From positions 1 to 43,699 of IMG/VR virus record IMGVR_UViG_3300036791_000224: a stretch of 43,699 nt of DNA; one strand, given 5' to 3'. Source of the stretch: a virus. The position numbers and the translations under genes are program-made. Positions 1 to 6,995 of the stretch are shown in pieces. Every line of letters begins with the position of its first letter. The stretch's first letter is position 1. The notes beneath the pieces are model-generated. The model did not search any database and was not told where the DNA came from. It saw nothing but the letters and a program-made list of their open reading frames with translations.

Positions 1-127
1 CAAGTCACGAGCAGCTTGAGAGCGCGTGGTTCGCGCTCATGCAGGGCGAGCTTGGGATCGCGCGCGACCGTCACGTCAGCGACACCTTCCAAGCTCTCTA
101 CGACCGCCTCGTCGCCGAGACGAAGCG
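1..127. repeat. Direct terminal repeat, left copy (contig circularity overlap)
   Basis: Bases 1-127 are identical to 43573-43699. The length of exactly 127 is a common maximum assembler k-mer, so this is most simply the overlap left when a circular or circularly permuted genome is linearised, not a biological terminal repeat. Joining the copies restores an intact 92-codon gene across the ends. Confidence 0.95.
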
Positions 128-236
128 CGGGATGCCCGTCTTCGGCGCCGACGACGAGCCTATGCGCGCCGTGAGCAGCGACGAAGTCGCCAAGCGTCTT
201 GTCGCCGCCTACGCCTGCATCTTCTACGGCGCCTGA
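1..236 (+). CDS. Hypothetical early protein, C-terminal part (split by contig ends)
   Basis: This is the 3' part of a gene that starts at 43530 and crosses the circular join. When joined it encodes 92 residues. Base 1 is the second base of a codon, and the frame is open from the left edge to TGA at 234-236. The internal ATG at 39 is not the real start. The product is a small, mostly helical soluble protein with two cysteines and no motif I recognise. It is the first gene of the short rightward operon that ends at 1819, which suggests an early or regulatory role, but no function can be assigned. Confidence 0.8.
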   Translation, partial: SHEQLESAWFALMQGELGIARDRHVSDTFQALYDRLVAETKRGMPVFGADDEPMRAVSSDEVAKRLVAAYACIFYGA

Positions 237-309
237 GCGACGCTGCGCGTCCCGCTCACCGAGCGGGGCACGGAGCAGCCGCTCCCTTACCGCCACGGAG
301 GCGACCAAC

Positions 310-996
310 ATGACCACGAAGACCCAGACCAAGACCGTCAAGACTTCCGAGCTGCGCTCGGGCGACGTCGTGCTCGCGCACGGGATGCGCCTGCTGATCG
401 ACCGCCCGATCGCGCAGTCGACAGCGCACCCCGCCGACGACACGCGCGGCCCCGTGCTCTTCACGCAAGCGCTCGTCCTCAACCGCGACGACGTCCCGAA
501 CAGCCTCGTCCCGATCGCATGGACCCGCGAGTGGAACCGCAGCGGCGACAACGCCAACGAGCACCGCTGGACCATCCAGGGCAACGACCTCGCGACCTGG
601 GCAGTCGAGCGGCCCCTGCCGCTGCTCGACATGAGCAACCCGCTCCAAGCGTCGATCGCGCGAGCGCGTGCCGACGAGATCGTGCTCGCGAGCGAGCGCG
701 TCCCGACCGTGCACGAGTTCGAGTCGACGAGCTGCGCCTACGACATGAGCCAGTGCGACGACGCGATCCACGACGGCGACGTGCTCGTCGTCCGCTCCGA
801 GAACGCCGTCGCGATCCTGCTCAGCGCGTGGCCGACCGCCGTCACCGCGCTCGTCGCCGGGGAGCACTTCCACGTCCCCGAGTCGCTCGACTGGACCCGC
901 GTGCCCGCGATCGACCCGTCCCTGCCCTCGAAGTCCTACCTGCGCTCGCTTGAGATCGCGATGCCGATCATCGACGAGCTGAGCGCGCAGTCGTGA
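310..996 (+). CDS. Hypothetical protein, 228 aa, early operon
   Basis: The ATG at 310 follows a strong ribosome site (CGGAGGCGACCAAC, GGAGG at 297-301) that is nearly identical to the one before the gene at 43530. The N-terminus reads SELRSGDVVLAHGMRLLID, an opening that recurs in hypothetical proteins of actinobacterial phages and mobile elements. The rest has an alternating beta-rich pattern with conserved-looking tryptophans (AWTREWN). No catalytic motif, signal peptide or membrane segment is visible. It overlaps the next gene by four bases at 993-996. Function unknown. Confidence 0.85.
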   Translation: MTTKTQTKTVKTSELRSGDVVLAHGMRLLIDRPIAQSTAHPADDTRGPVLFTQALVLNRDDVPNSLVPIAWTREWNRSGDNANEHRWTIQGNDLATWAVERPLPLLDMSNPLQASIARARADEIVLASERVPTVHEFESTSCAYDMSQCDDAIHDGDVLVVRSENAVAILLSAWPTAVTALVAGEHFHVPESLDWTRVPAIDPSLPSKSYLRSLEIAMPIIDELSAQS

Positions 997-1169
997 AGCC
1001 CGAGACGATCATCGCCCGCGCCGCCGTGAAGCACGACGCCGCGCGTACCGCCTTCCACGCCGCCCTGATCTCGGGGCGGCGTGAGGGGCTCTCGTGGCGC
1101 CAGCTCGCAGCCGCGAGCGGCCTCTCGCAAGCGGGCGTCCGCAAGATCGTCGAGCGAGGCGAGTCGTGA
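993..1169 (+). CDS. Small helix-turn-helix protein, 58 aa
   Basis: A GTG at 993-995 overlaps the previous stop (GTGA). The C-terminal half reads SWRQLAAASGLSQAGVRKIV, a compact homeodomain-like helix-turn-helix: a short helix, a glycine-containing turn, then a recognition helix. The N-terminal 30 residues form an Ala/Arg-rich helix. Its size and place in the early operon suit a DNA-binding regulator such as a Cro-like or excisionase-like protein, but the exact role is inference. It ends in another GTGA overlap at 1166-1169, so it is translationally coupled on both sides. Confidence 0.72.
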   Translation: MKPETIIARAAVKHDAARTAFHAALISGRREGLSWRQLAAASGLSQAGVRKIVERGES

Positions 1170-1333
1170 GCCTCGCGACCGCGATCGGCCCGCGCTGGGT
1201 GCTCGTGCTCGACGCGCGTACGCGCTGCACGCGCTGCGCGAAGCTCGTCACGCGATCGTGGCGCTGGTTCCCGACCCCGTCGACGTCGACGCTCTGCTAC
1301 TGCGAGCCGTGCGTCGACGAGCTGCTCGCGTGA
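1166..1333 (+). CDS. Small zinc-ribbon protein, 55 aa
   Basis: The GTG at 1166 overlaps the upstream stop by four bases. The product carries a CTRC pair and, after a loop of about 20 residues, a CYCEPC cluster, which together look like a four-cysteine zinc ribbon. The short basic and aromatic loop (SWRWFP) could contact nucleic acid. The gene is sandwiched by GTGA overlaps, so it belongs to the same operon as the HTH protein upstream and the metallopeptidase downstream. No specific function recognised. Confidence 0.72.
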   Translation: MSLATAIGPRWVLVLDARTRCTRCAKLVTRSWRWFPTPSTSTLCYCEPCVDELLA

Positions 1334-1383
1334 GCAGGCGCGAGCGCTACGAGGAGGCGGCGGCGGCGCTCGTCGTCGCCTAG
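1330..1383 (+). CDS. Possible 17-codon coupling peptide
   Basis: A GTG at 1330 overlaps the upstream stop (GTGA). The frame runs 17 codons to TAG at 1381-1383, one base before the GTG of the metallopeptidase at 1385. That gene has no good ribosome site immediately upstream, so this mini-frame may exist mainly to carry ribosomes to it. The peptide is Glu/Ala-rich and may have no function of its own. Chance is a real alternative. Confidence 0.3.
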   Translation: MSRRERYEEAAAALVVA

Positions 1384-1384
1384 C

Positions 1385-1819
1385 GTGACCGTGCGCAAGT
1401 ACCGCTCGGGCAGCACCGGGACCGCCTACACCGAAGCCGACGATTGGGGCATCGAGGCGCCCCACCCACGCGGCCCCGTCAGCTTCGCCGTCTTCGCGCA
1501 CGAGGTCGGCCACCAGCTCAAGCACCGCGACGGCTCGCGCCCGCGCTGGCTCGAAGAGATCGAGGCGTGGGAGTTCGCGCTCTCGTGCTTCGAGCGCTTC
1601 GAGCTGCCCGGCGTCGAGCGTGCCCGAGCCAGCGCTGCGAGGCATCTGCGCTACACCGCCGCGCGTCTCGCACGTCGTCGACGCCTCTCGCCTGAGACGG
1701 CGCAGCGCGTGCTCGATCGGATGCCCGCCTGGGTGTGGAAGCTCGACGACCCGCGCGAAGCGGTCGTCGGCTTCGACGTCTACGCGCGCGGCGACCTCGA
1801 ACGGATCGCCGCTACCTGA
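1385..1819 (+). CDS. Zinc metallopeptidase, ImmA/IrrE-like (HExxH), 144 aa
   Basis: The chain carries FAHEVGHQLKH, an HExxHxxxH-type zinc site, near residue 40, followed by EEIEAWEFA. This spacing matches the zinc ligand helix and second Glu helix (E-xx-A-xx-FA) of ImmA/IrrE-like (DUF955) peptidases. In other temperate elements ImmA cleaves the element's own XRE repressor. Here an XRE regulator lies at 18653, so anti-repressor proteolysis is a plausible job (inference). It is the last gene of the rightward operon. The in-frame stop at 1331-1333 and lack of other starts fix GTG 1385 as the only usual start. Confidence 0.75.
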   Translation: MTVRKYRSGSTGTAYTEADDWGIEAPHPRGPVSFAVFAHEVGHQLKHRDGSRPRWLEEIEAWEFALSCFERFELPGVERARASAARHLRYTAARLARRRRLSPETAQRVLDRMPAWVWKLDDPREAVVGFDVYARGDLERIAAT

Positions 1820-1829
1820 GAGTGCGACG

Positions 1830-1857
1830 GGGGCCGTGGCCTAGTGGCCTCGGCCCC
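1830..1857. terminator. Hairpin between convergent operons
   Basis: GGGGCCG-T-GGCC-TAGT-GGCC-T-CGGCCCC forms a near-perfect stem (7 + 4 bp around one T:T mismatch) between the convergent metallopeptidase and PLP enzyme genes. It includes the PLP gene stop. There is no U-tract in either direction, as in the U-less hairpin terminators proposed for actinobacteria. It probably terminates both operons. Confidence 0.55.
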
Positions 1858-2752
1858 GCGCCTCGACAACGCTGCTCGTCGCGCGTGTCAGGTTACCCGC
1901 GCGTACGGCTCTCGAATCGCCGACGACCCAGAAGCAGACGCGCTCGCTGTCGAGATCGGGGCGGGTGTCCATCCACTGCCACGCCTTCGCCTCGTAGATC
2001 GGATCGAGCCCGAAGCCGGGCGCGACGTCGACGTGCACGAGCCGCGAGTAGGGGACGCCCGTGATCACGTGCCACTCGTAGTCGCCGAAGTCGCCGACGA
2101 TGTTGTCGATCGTCGGGGTGCGGTCGTAGCCGCTGATCTGGACGCAGACGACGCGCGCGTCGGGCCGGTGCTCGCGTGCGCCGAGGATGATCCCCCCGGC
2201 CGTGATGCCTGCGCCGACGGGGACGACGATCGTGTCGACCGACTCGGGCAGGTTCGCGCACTGATCGGCCGTCGAGCCGATGATCGCGTCGGGGTCGTCT
2301 TCGAGGTTGATCCCGAAGCGGACGAAGTAGCCGCGCCCGTCGTGCGCTGCCTGCCAGCGCTTGACCTCGGCGACGAGCGCCGACTCGTACCCGAGCCGCG
2401 CGCTCGTGTCGAGCAGCGCGCCCGTCCGGAGCGCCGCGACGAGCATCGGGTGCTTGGCGAGCGCCTTCGACGTCGTCGTCGCGCCGACGAAGATCACGCA
2501 GCGCAGACCCAGCTCGTGCGCCACGCGGGCGATGATCAGCCCTTGGGGCGAGTGCACGCTCGTCGTCGTCAGCACGTAGCCGTCGTGCTGCTCGACGATC
2601 TCGTCGCGCTTCGCGCCGAGCAGGCGCATCGCTTGCCGGACCTTGCCGCCCGAGAGCGGCACGTCGGCGAAGGGCATGAAGAGGTCGTCGCGCTTGTACC
2701 AGCGGCGCCCGTGCTGCTCGACGGGCGTCAGCTCGTCGGGGTCGACGATCAT
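1841..2752 (-). CDS. PLP-dependent enzyme, fold type II (ACC deaminase/cysteine desulfhydrase-like), 303 aa
   Basis: This is a tryptophan-synthase-beta-fold PLP enzyme of nearly full family length. The Schiff-base lysine is predicted at K37 in PLSGGKVRQ, the equivalent of the GGNKxRKL motif of ACC deaminase and D-cysteine desulfhydrase. TSVHSPQG at 64-71 matches the SNHxRQ substrate loop, and VPVGAGITAGG at 177-187 matches the Gly-rich phosphate-binding loop. The ATG at 2752 overlaps the upstream stop (ATGA). The family eliminates or deaminates small amino acids, but the substrate here is unknown. It is the last gene of the long leftward operon. It could be metabolic cargo or make an amino-acid-derived group, for example for DNA modification. 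Both are inference. Confidence 0.85.
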   Translation of the reverse strand: MIVDPDELTPVEQHGRRWYKRDDLFMPFADVPLSGGKVRQAMRLLGAKRDEIVEQHDGYVLTTTSVHSPQGLIIARVAHELGLRCVIFVGATTTSKALAKHPMLVAALRTGALLDTSARLGYESALVAEVKRWQAAHDGRGYFVRFGINLEDDPDAIIGSTADQCANLPESVDTIVVPVGAGITAGGIILGAREHRPDARVVCVQISGYDRTPTIDNIVGDFGDYEWHVITGVPYSRLVHVDVAPGFGLDPIYEAKAWQWMDTRPDLDSERVCFWVVGDSRAVRAGNLTRATSSVVEARGRGH

Positions 2753-2952
2753 CGCCCGGCCCCGGCGAGGCGCTCGGCCTCGGCGCACTCGTTGCAGACG
2801 TCCTCGCGCTGACCGTCCTCGTCGACGTGGCACTCGTCGAGCGTCAACGGCTTGAAGCAGAGGCAGCAGTAGAGGCAGCGCCCGTGCTCGTGCTCTGACC
2901 AGCGCTTGCCGTGGATCAGGCAGACGGGGTCGACGGGGCCGGGCTTGGTCAC
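2749..2952 (-). CDS. Small Cys-rich zinc-binding protein, 67 aa
   Basis: A GTG at 2952 sits in a GTGA overlap with the upstream gene, and the 3' end overlaps the PLP gene by ATGA. Cysteine and histidine pairs CLIH, CLYCCLC and CNEC suggest one or two structural zinc sites. The protein is acidic overall and too short for an enzyme. Tight coupling to the PLP enzyme gene hints at a joint role, but that is weak evidence. Function unknown. Confidence 0.75.
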   Translation of the reverse strand: MTKPGPVDPVCLIHGKRWSEHEHGRCLYCCLCFKPLTLDECHVDEDGQREDVCNECAEAERLAGAGR

Positions 2953-3197
2953 TGCGGACGCGTGACGAATCGCGTCACGCCTTCGCCGTGCTCGGTGACC
3001 TCCGTTCGGTCGATCAGATCGAGCGCCGCCTGCACGAGCGGGGAATCCGAGGCGTTGCGGACCATCAGACCGATCGCCGTCAGCGCCCCTGACATGCGCT
3101 CGGGCTGCCCGAGGCCGGGCGTCAGTCCTGCCGAGACTTGCCCGGCGATCGCGACTGCCAGCACCGGGTCGATCTGCTTGTCGTAGCCGTGGCTCAT
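2949..3197 (-). CDS. Hypothetical protein, 82 aa
   Basis: ATG at 3197 is preceded by a clear ribosome site (AAGGAG). The chain is a small, probably helical soluble protein with a Gly/Pro hinge (GLTPGLGQPERM) and no recognised motif. The good ribosome site and 20-base gap to the upstream gene suggest independent re-initiation inside the leftward operon. Confidence 0.75.
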   Translation of the reverse strand: MSHGYDKQIDPVLAVAIAGQVSAGLTPGLGQPERMSGALTAIGLMVRNASDSPLVQAALDLIDRTEVTEHGEGVTRFVTRPQ

Positions 3198-3216
3198 GGT
3201 GCTCTCCTTTCGTTCG

Positions 3217-3522
3217 TCATCGCGCGGGGCGGTAGACGCCGAGCTTGCGGTCGATCCGCTCGCACGCCCTGCGGATCGCGCGCAGCTCGTGCTCGACGTC
3301 GGGCTCGGCGCGGACGCTGGCGACAGCGAGCAGGATCGTCGAGCGCGCCGATCGCCACTGCTCGCGCTCGCGGTCGAGCTTGAGCCGTGCCGCCTGCCGG
3401 GTTTGGTAGCGCTGCTCGGCTGCGCTGACGGCCTCGGGCTCGTCTTCGAGCGCGCGGTCAAGGCGCTCGGTGTAGCCGATCTCGGAACGGGCAGCGAGCA
3501 GCCTGATCGCGTCAGCGCCCAT
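3217..3522 (-). CDS. Hypothetical helical protein, 101 aa
   Basis: ATG at 3522 overlaps the upstream gene by 11 bases. The sequence is rich in Arg, Glu, Ala and Leu with long uninterrupted helical stretches (AARLKLDREREQW), consistent with a helical bundle or coiled coil. No catalytic or metal motif is seen. It lies in the accessory end of the leftward operon. Function unknown. Confidence 0.72.
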   Translation of the reverse strand: MGADAIRLLAARSEIGYTERLDRALEDEPEAVSAAEQRYQTRQAARLKLDREREQWRSARSTILLAVASVRAEPDVEHELRAIRRACERIDRKLGVYRPAR

Positions 3523-3712
3523 CGCCCGGCCCGATCTGCGCTCTCGTGCGTTCCTCGGCCCAAGCGTTCAGCACGGTGAAGACAGCCTCGCAGACCTTCT
3601 CGTAGACGTCGGGCGACACCGTTGGATCATCGGCGAGATCGAGCAGCGTCTCGGCGACAGAGCCGAAGCCCGCCTCGTGCAGCCGGGCGACCCCGATCGC
3701 CTCGATGCTCAC
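3512..3712 (-). CDS. Hypothetical protein, 66 aa
   Basis: A GTG at 3712 overlaps the upstream SLOG gene stop by four bases. The product is a small acidic helical protein (VYEKVCEAVFTVLNAWAEER) without a recognisable domain. Operon position is the only clue. Confidence 0.7.
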   Translation of the reverse strand: MSIEAIGVARLHEAGFGSVAETLLDLADDPTVSPDVYEKVCEAVFTVLNAWAEERTRAQIGPGDGR

Positions 3713-4047
3713 GAGATCACTTCGACGTCGACGCCCTGGTCGCGTGCGAGCCCGATCGTGTGGCGCGTGCCCGGCGACGTGCCGTCCCAGAAGGCGAGCA
3801 CGAGATCGGGCTTCGAGTGCAGCATCCGCGAGTTGCGCACGTAGCCCGCCTGCTTGGCGTCGCGCTTCCAGTTGGCCGGGTAGACCTCGCGATCGAGCCC
3901 GAGCTGCGCCGCTGTCGAGTCGGCCATCTGATCAGCCCCGAGCGCGCCGCCCGTCACGATCACCGCGTCGGCGGGCAGCTCGGCGAGACGTCGACGGATC
4001 GCCGTGCGATCAGTCCAGCCGCGCGACCCGCAGACGAGCACCCTCAC
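3709..4047 (-). CDS. DUF2493/YspA-type SLOG-domain protein, 112 aa
   Basis: The N-terminus VLVCGSRGW and the later VTGGALGADQMA are the two Gly-rich nucleotide-binding loops of the DUF2493 (YspA-like) branch of the SLOG superfamily, a Rossmann-like fold that binds nucleotide-derived ligands. Length matches single-domain phage members. SLOG proteins are common in phages and defence islands, and proposed roles include sensing or processing of nucleotide messengers. No partner effector is fused. Both ends overlap neighbours as GTGA, so it is expressed with the ParB cluster upstream. Confidence 0.85.
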   Translation of the reverse strand: MRVLVCGSRGWTDRTAIRRRLAELPADAVIVTGGALGADQMADSTAAQLGLDREVYPANWKRDAKQAGYVRNSRMLHSKPDLVLAFWDGTSPGTRHTIGLARDQGVDVEVIS

Positions 4048-4304
4048 CCGCGCCCCAGCGGGACGATGACGAGCTTCTGCCCGTTCGCCTTGAAGACGGC
4101 TGCAAGGTGGGCGAAGACGGCCGCGATCGCCTCACCGTCTGAGTCCCAGCCACCGAGCATCGTCGCGCAGCGCTCGTCGTCCTCGATGATCAGGAAGATT
4201 CGCCGCCCCTCGCTCTCGGGCATCGCGTCGAAGACGTCGAGCAACTTCGCGCCGACGCCGGTCAGCTCGTCGTGAGGCTCGCCCTCGCTGCGCTCGACGG
4301 TCAC
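4044..4304 (-). CDS. Hypothetical protein, 86 aa
   Basis: A GTG at 4304 sits within the stop of the ParB gene (GTGA), which I prefer to longer upstream reading. The central part (FLIIEDDERCATMLGGWD) looks like a small alpha/beta fold with strands FLIIED and KLVIVPL. No motif recognised. Similar small proteins occur in actinophages as unknowns. Confidence 0.7.
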   Translation of the reverse strand: MTVERSEGEPHDELTGVGAKLLDVFDAMPESEGRRIFLIIEDDERCATMLGGWDSDGEAIAAVFAHLAAVFKANGQKLVIVPLGRG

Positions 4305-5035
4305 TCGCGGCGCTCTCTGCGCGCTGCTCGCGTCTTCTGCTTGCCGCCGTAGGCGGGGAGATGGCTCAGGTAGCGCCAGTCGTCTTCGTCGGTCGGCGGC
4401 GCGACCTTCGCGAGCACCCACTGCGGGGTGAAGCGTCCGCAGCCGGGACAGGTGTATTCGGCGCGCAGATGCTCGGGGGCGATCGTCCCCTCGCGTCGCT
4501 TGCGCAGCTCGCGGTGAGCGGGCTCGACCTTGCCCGTCGCGTCCATCTGCTCGACGAGATCGGCGTTCTTGTCATCGGCCTCGGCGGCTTCGACGATCTC
4601 GCGCGCCTTCGCGAGCGTGGTCGCCCCCATCCCGGTCGCAGCGGCGACCCGGTCGCGTGTGTTGCCGTGACCTTCTGTCGAATCGACAGGAGGTGTCTTG
4701 CCCGCCCTCTGACGTTCGCTCGCAGCCGCTCGCTCGATCGGCTCAAGCTCACGCGCGATCGCTACCGCCTCGGACGGTGAGAAGTCGAGCCGCTGCGTGT
4801 TCTCATCGCGCTCGGCCTCGACGATCCCCGTCAGATCGACGATGCGCGTGTCGATCTCGTCCCAGCCGAGTAGCTGCACGGCCCGTAGACGTCGCTCGCC
4901 TGCGACGAGACGCTTGTCGCTCGTGACGACGACCGGGTGCAGTAGGCCGACGTTGTCGATCGACTGCGCGAGCGAGACGAGGTCGCCGAGATCGCGACGA
5001 TGGCGGACGCCGACGATGATCTCGTCGAGCCTCAC
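4301..5035 (-). CDS. ParB-family DNA-binding protein with C-terminal zinc knuckle, 244 aa
   Basis: The N-terminal ParB/Srx fold (residues about 1-70) carries LHPVVV and VAGERRLRAVQLLGWDEI, with GERRLR as the ParB box II that binds CTP in chromosomal ParB. Next comes a KorB-like helix-turn-helix region (SPSEAVAIAREL, then VAAATGMGATTLAKAREIV). The C-terminus adds CPGC, half of a zinc knuckle. No ParA is encoded nearby, so a classical partition role is uncertain. It may act as a regulator or centromere-like binder. Its stop overlaps the next GTG, and it directly follows the DGQQR protein gene. Confidence 0.88.
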   Translation of the reverse strand: MRLDEIIVGVRHRRDLGDLVSLAQSIDNVGLLHPVVVTSDKRLVAGERRLRAVQLLGWDEIDTRIVDLTGIVEAERDENTQRLDFSPSEAVAIARELEPIERAAASERQRAGKTPPVDSTEGHGNTRDRVAAATGMGATTLAKAREIVEAAEADDKNADLVEQMDATGKVEPAHRELRKRREGTIAPEHLRAEYTCPGCGRFTPQWVLAKVAPPTDEDDWRYLSHLPAYGGKQKTRAARRERRE

Positions 5036-5865
5036 GCCGCGCCCTCGCTCGCCCGGCGATACGACTGCTCGCCGTGGCGCTTGTAGACGCGCTCGATCAC
5101 CGTCTCGACCTTGCGCCCCTTACCGCTACCGGAGCCGCCCGCCTGTAGTTCCTTCGCCTGCTGGTGAACCATGCTCGGCTCGATCGTGCGCAGCGCAAGG
5201 CCGAGCGCGTGCGCTGGCACGTTCGGGTTGACGGAAATCCAGCGCGCGACGCCTCGCAGCATCGACCCGGTCTTGCCCTGCTGCCACGTGACCGTCGTCC
5301 CTCGCCAGGCCGAGATCGCTTCGAGCGTCCGCGCGAGGACTTCCGGCCCTTCGAGCGCGGGGCTGCGCACGACGTCGGTGTCGCCTCGATAGATCGCGAT
5401 CAGCGTGTCGGGCGAGCCGATCATGTCCTCGGGAGCAGCGCTGTGCCCGACTCGGTACGCCTGCGCTTCGACGAGGTCGTCGATCGCGCAGACCAGCGAG
5501 TCCCTCGCGACGCGGAGGGCGCGGTAGTGATACCAGGGCTGCGCGTTCTTGCGCCAGAAGTTGAGGCTTGCGAAGAGCGACGCCTCTTGCGCGATCGTGA
5601 GGCCGGTCGAGAGCAGCACGGGCGCTGTCTCGAAGTCGCAGATTTTGAGGGCACTCCATCGCTGCTGCCCGTCGATGAGGGCGATCTTGTCGTTGCGTCG
5701 CACGTTGCCGCGCAGTGTCCCGATCAGCTCGGGTTGGAGATCGTCGGCGATCGCCTGGATGAAAGCCGGAAGGGTCGGGCGCTGATAGGCGTCGTCGACG
5801 AAGCAGCGATCGAGCGCGACGACGGCGTACTGGTAGGGCCACGGGTTGCCTTGTGCTGGGCTCAT
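5032..5865 (-). CDS. ParB/DUF262-like YQRP-DGQQR protein A, 277 aa
   Basis: Start at ATG 5865 is supported by AGAGGAAA upstream and avoids overlap with the previous gene. Residues 27-30 are YQRP and residues 65-69 are DGQQR, the pair of signatures of the ParB/Srx-fold NTP-binding domain known from DUF262 (GmrSD and SspE type) and related proteins. Further on, PWYHYRA matches PWYTFRA in the protein at 7758-9215, so the two are paralogs. There is no HNH or other nuclease motif, unlike GmrSD. The C-terminal 100 residues are helical and basic. Likely a nucleotide-dependent DNA-binding protein; precise role unknown. Confidence 0.75.
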   Translation of the reverse strand: MSPAQGNPWPYQYAVVALDRCFVDDAYQRPTLPAFIQAIADDLQPELIGTLRGNVRRNDKIALIDGQQRWSALKICDFETAPVLLSTGLTIAQEASLFASLNFWRKNAQPWYHYRALRVARDSLVCAIDDLVEAQAYRVGHSAAPEDMIGSPDTLIAIYRGDTDVVRSPALEGPEVLARTLEAISAWRGTTVTWQQGKTGSMLRGVARWISVNPNVPAHALGLALRTIEPSMVHQQAKELQAGGSGSGKGRKVETVIERVYKRHGEQSYRRASEGAA

Positions 5866-5881
5866 CTGACGGTTTCCTCTC

Positions 5882-6124
5882 TCATAGCTCGCTGGGACTG
5901 ATCGGCTCGTAGCTGTCGGGGTAGACGTCCCACTCATCGAGTCCGCGCTCGCGCCGTAGATGGTTGATCACCCCGATGCACGACTCGCAGATCGGCTGTC
6001 GTCCGCCTGGCTTCGAGGGGTCGTCGAGCGAGGGGTCATAGCTCGGCACGCGGTGCGGGTTGAAGGTGAACGAGCGCCCGCAGACGAAGCAGGCGCCGAG
6101 CACGACGACGACGGGCTCATCCAT
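5882..6124 (-). CDS. Small zinc-finger protein, 80 aa
   Basis: ATG at 6124. Two cysteine pairs, CFVC near the N-terminus and CESC about 32 residues later, make a typical structural zinc ribbon, followed by a helix (IGVINHLRRERG) and an acidic tail. HNH-like histidines are absent, so I do not call it a nuclease. It overlaps the upstream gene by eight bases. Function unknown, perhaps nucleic acid or protein binding. Confidence 0.72.
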   Translation of the reverse strand: MDEPVVVVLGACFVCGRSFTFNPHRVPSYDPSLDDPSKPGGRQPICESCIGVINHLRRERGLDEWDVYPDSYEPISPSEL

Positions 6125-6413
6125 CGCCGAGCGCCTCATCGACGCGAGCGAGCCAGTCGTGCGTCGGGTAGGCGACGTGCTGTCTGATCCACTCGTCGCG
6201 GCAGTCCCGCAGCAGCGCCCGGATCGAGGCAAGCTCGGGGTCGGGTTCACCCCTCGCGAGCGTCTCGGCGAGCGCGACGAGTCGCATCTGCTCGGCGTCG
6301 CTGAGATCGTTCCACGCCTCGCCGACGCGGTCGTAGCGGGCGTTGCTCTCGCCGACGAGACGTCGCAGCTCGGCGATCGACTTCCCCTCGGGCGGGCGCT
6401 CGTGCTCGCTCAC
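6117..6413 (-). CDS. Hypothetical helical protein, 98 aa
   Basis: A GTG at 6413 lies in a GTGA overlap with the upstream stop, which I take as the start in preference to an upstream Arg-rich extension. The sequence is helical with leucine-rich stretches (LSDAEQMRLVALAETLARG). No motif recognised. Confidence 0.68.
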   Translation of the reverse strand: MSEHERPPEGKSIAELRRLVGESNARYDRVGEAWNDLSDAEQMRLVALAETLARGEPDPELASIRALLRDCRDEWIRQHVAYPTHDWLARVDEALGDG

Positions 6414-6637
6414 GAGTTCGGCTCCGTCCCGGCCAACGCCGCCCCGAGCCTGCACGCCTCGCCCTCGCAGCCGCACTCCTCGTCGTGCCTGTCGCGGGCC
6501 TCACGGGCGATAGAGAGAAGCACCGCCGCCGCGTCCTTCCCGCGCTGCTTCTCGCCCTGGTTCGGCATGTAGTCGCCGCCGTAGTCCAGCGCCTTCGCGA
6601 GCGCGGCTTCGAGGGCGGCTGTGTCTACACCGCTCAC
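6410..6637 (-). CDS. Hypothetical protein with CxC-x(4)-C cluster, 75 aa
   Basis: GTG at 6637 overlaps the upstream stop. An N-terminal helical half is followed by CGCEGEAC, a compact cysteine cluster that may hold a metal with a further ligand from elsewhere. The opening VSGVDTAA is echoed in the next upstream protein (VSGGGVDTAA), suggesting shared ancestry of the 5' ends or a recent local duplication. Function unknown. Confidence 0.68.
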   Translation of the reverse strand: MSGVDTAALEAALAKALDYGGDYMPNQGEKQRGKDAAAVLLSIAREARDRHDEECGCEGEACRLGAALAGTEPNS

Positions 6638-6843
6638 GGCTTCGCCTTCCGCACGGCGTCCCAAAGGCCATCGCAGCAGTAGAGACCGCCCTCGCCGCAG
6701 TCACCCCAGCAGTCCTCATAGCGGCCATCGGCCCGGAGCAGCCTGCCTTCCGGCATCTTCGGCTCGATCCCCAGCCAACGACGGATGCGACCGCGCAGCG
6801 TGATTCCGGGCGGCGCGGCTGTGTCTACACCGCCGCCGCTCAC
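6634..6843 (-). CDS. Hypothetical Cys-containing protein, 69 aa
   Basis: GTG at 6843 in a GTGA overlap. The chain has a basic amphipathic stretch (LRGRIRRWLG) and a Trp/Cys-rich end (CWGDC then YCCDG), a possible zinc site. Its first ten residues resemble those of the downstream neighbour at 6410-6637. No function assignable. Confidence 0.65.
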   Translation of the reverse strand: MSGGGVDTAAPPGITLRGRIRRWLGIEPKMPEGRLLRADGRYEDCWGDCGEGGLYCCDGLWDAVRKAKP

Positions 6844-6995
6844 GTCCGCGCCTCCTCTTCGATCTCGCGGCGCATCCGGGCGGCGAGCTGCTCGACGTAG
6901 GCGATCAGCTCGTCGGGTTCGAGATGAGCGGCGAGGTCCATGAGGCCGCTCTCGACGCGCTGCTTGAGGATCGCGATCGCCTCGTCGGCGTTCAC
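6840..6995 (-). CDS. Small acidic helical protein, 51 aa
   Basis: A GTG at 6995, within a GTGA overlap and preceded by GAGGAGGGG, opens a 51-codon frame that ends in a GTGA overlap with the next gene. The product looks like one or two amphipathic helices (ELIAYVEQLAARMRREIEEE). The perfect coupling at both ends and the strong ribosome site support it as a real gene despite its size. Function unknown. Confidence 0.72.
   Translation of the reverse strand: MNADEAIAILKQRVESGLMDLAAHLEPDELIAYVEQLAARMRREIEEEART

Noticed and set aside
4751-4800. Possible ParA partner for the ParB gene
   Set aside because: No Walker-type ParA ATPase lies near. The only nearby ATPase is the RepA-like protein at 10067-11356, so a full partition system is not supported.
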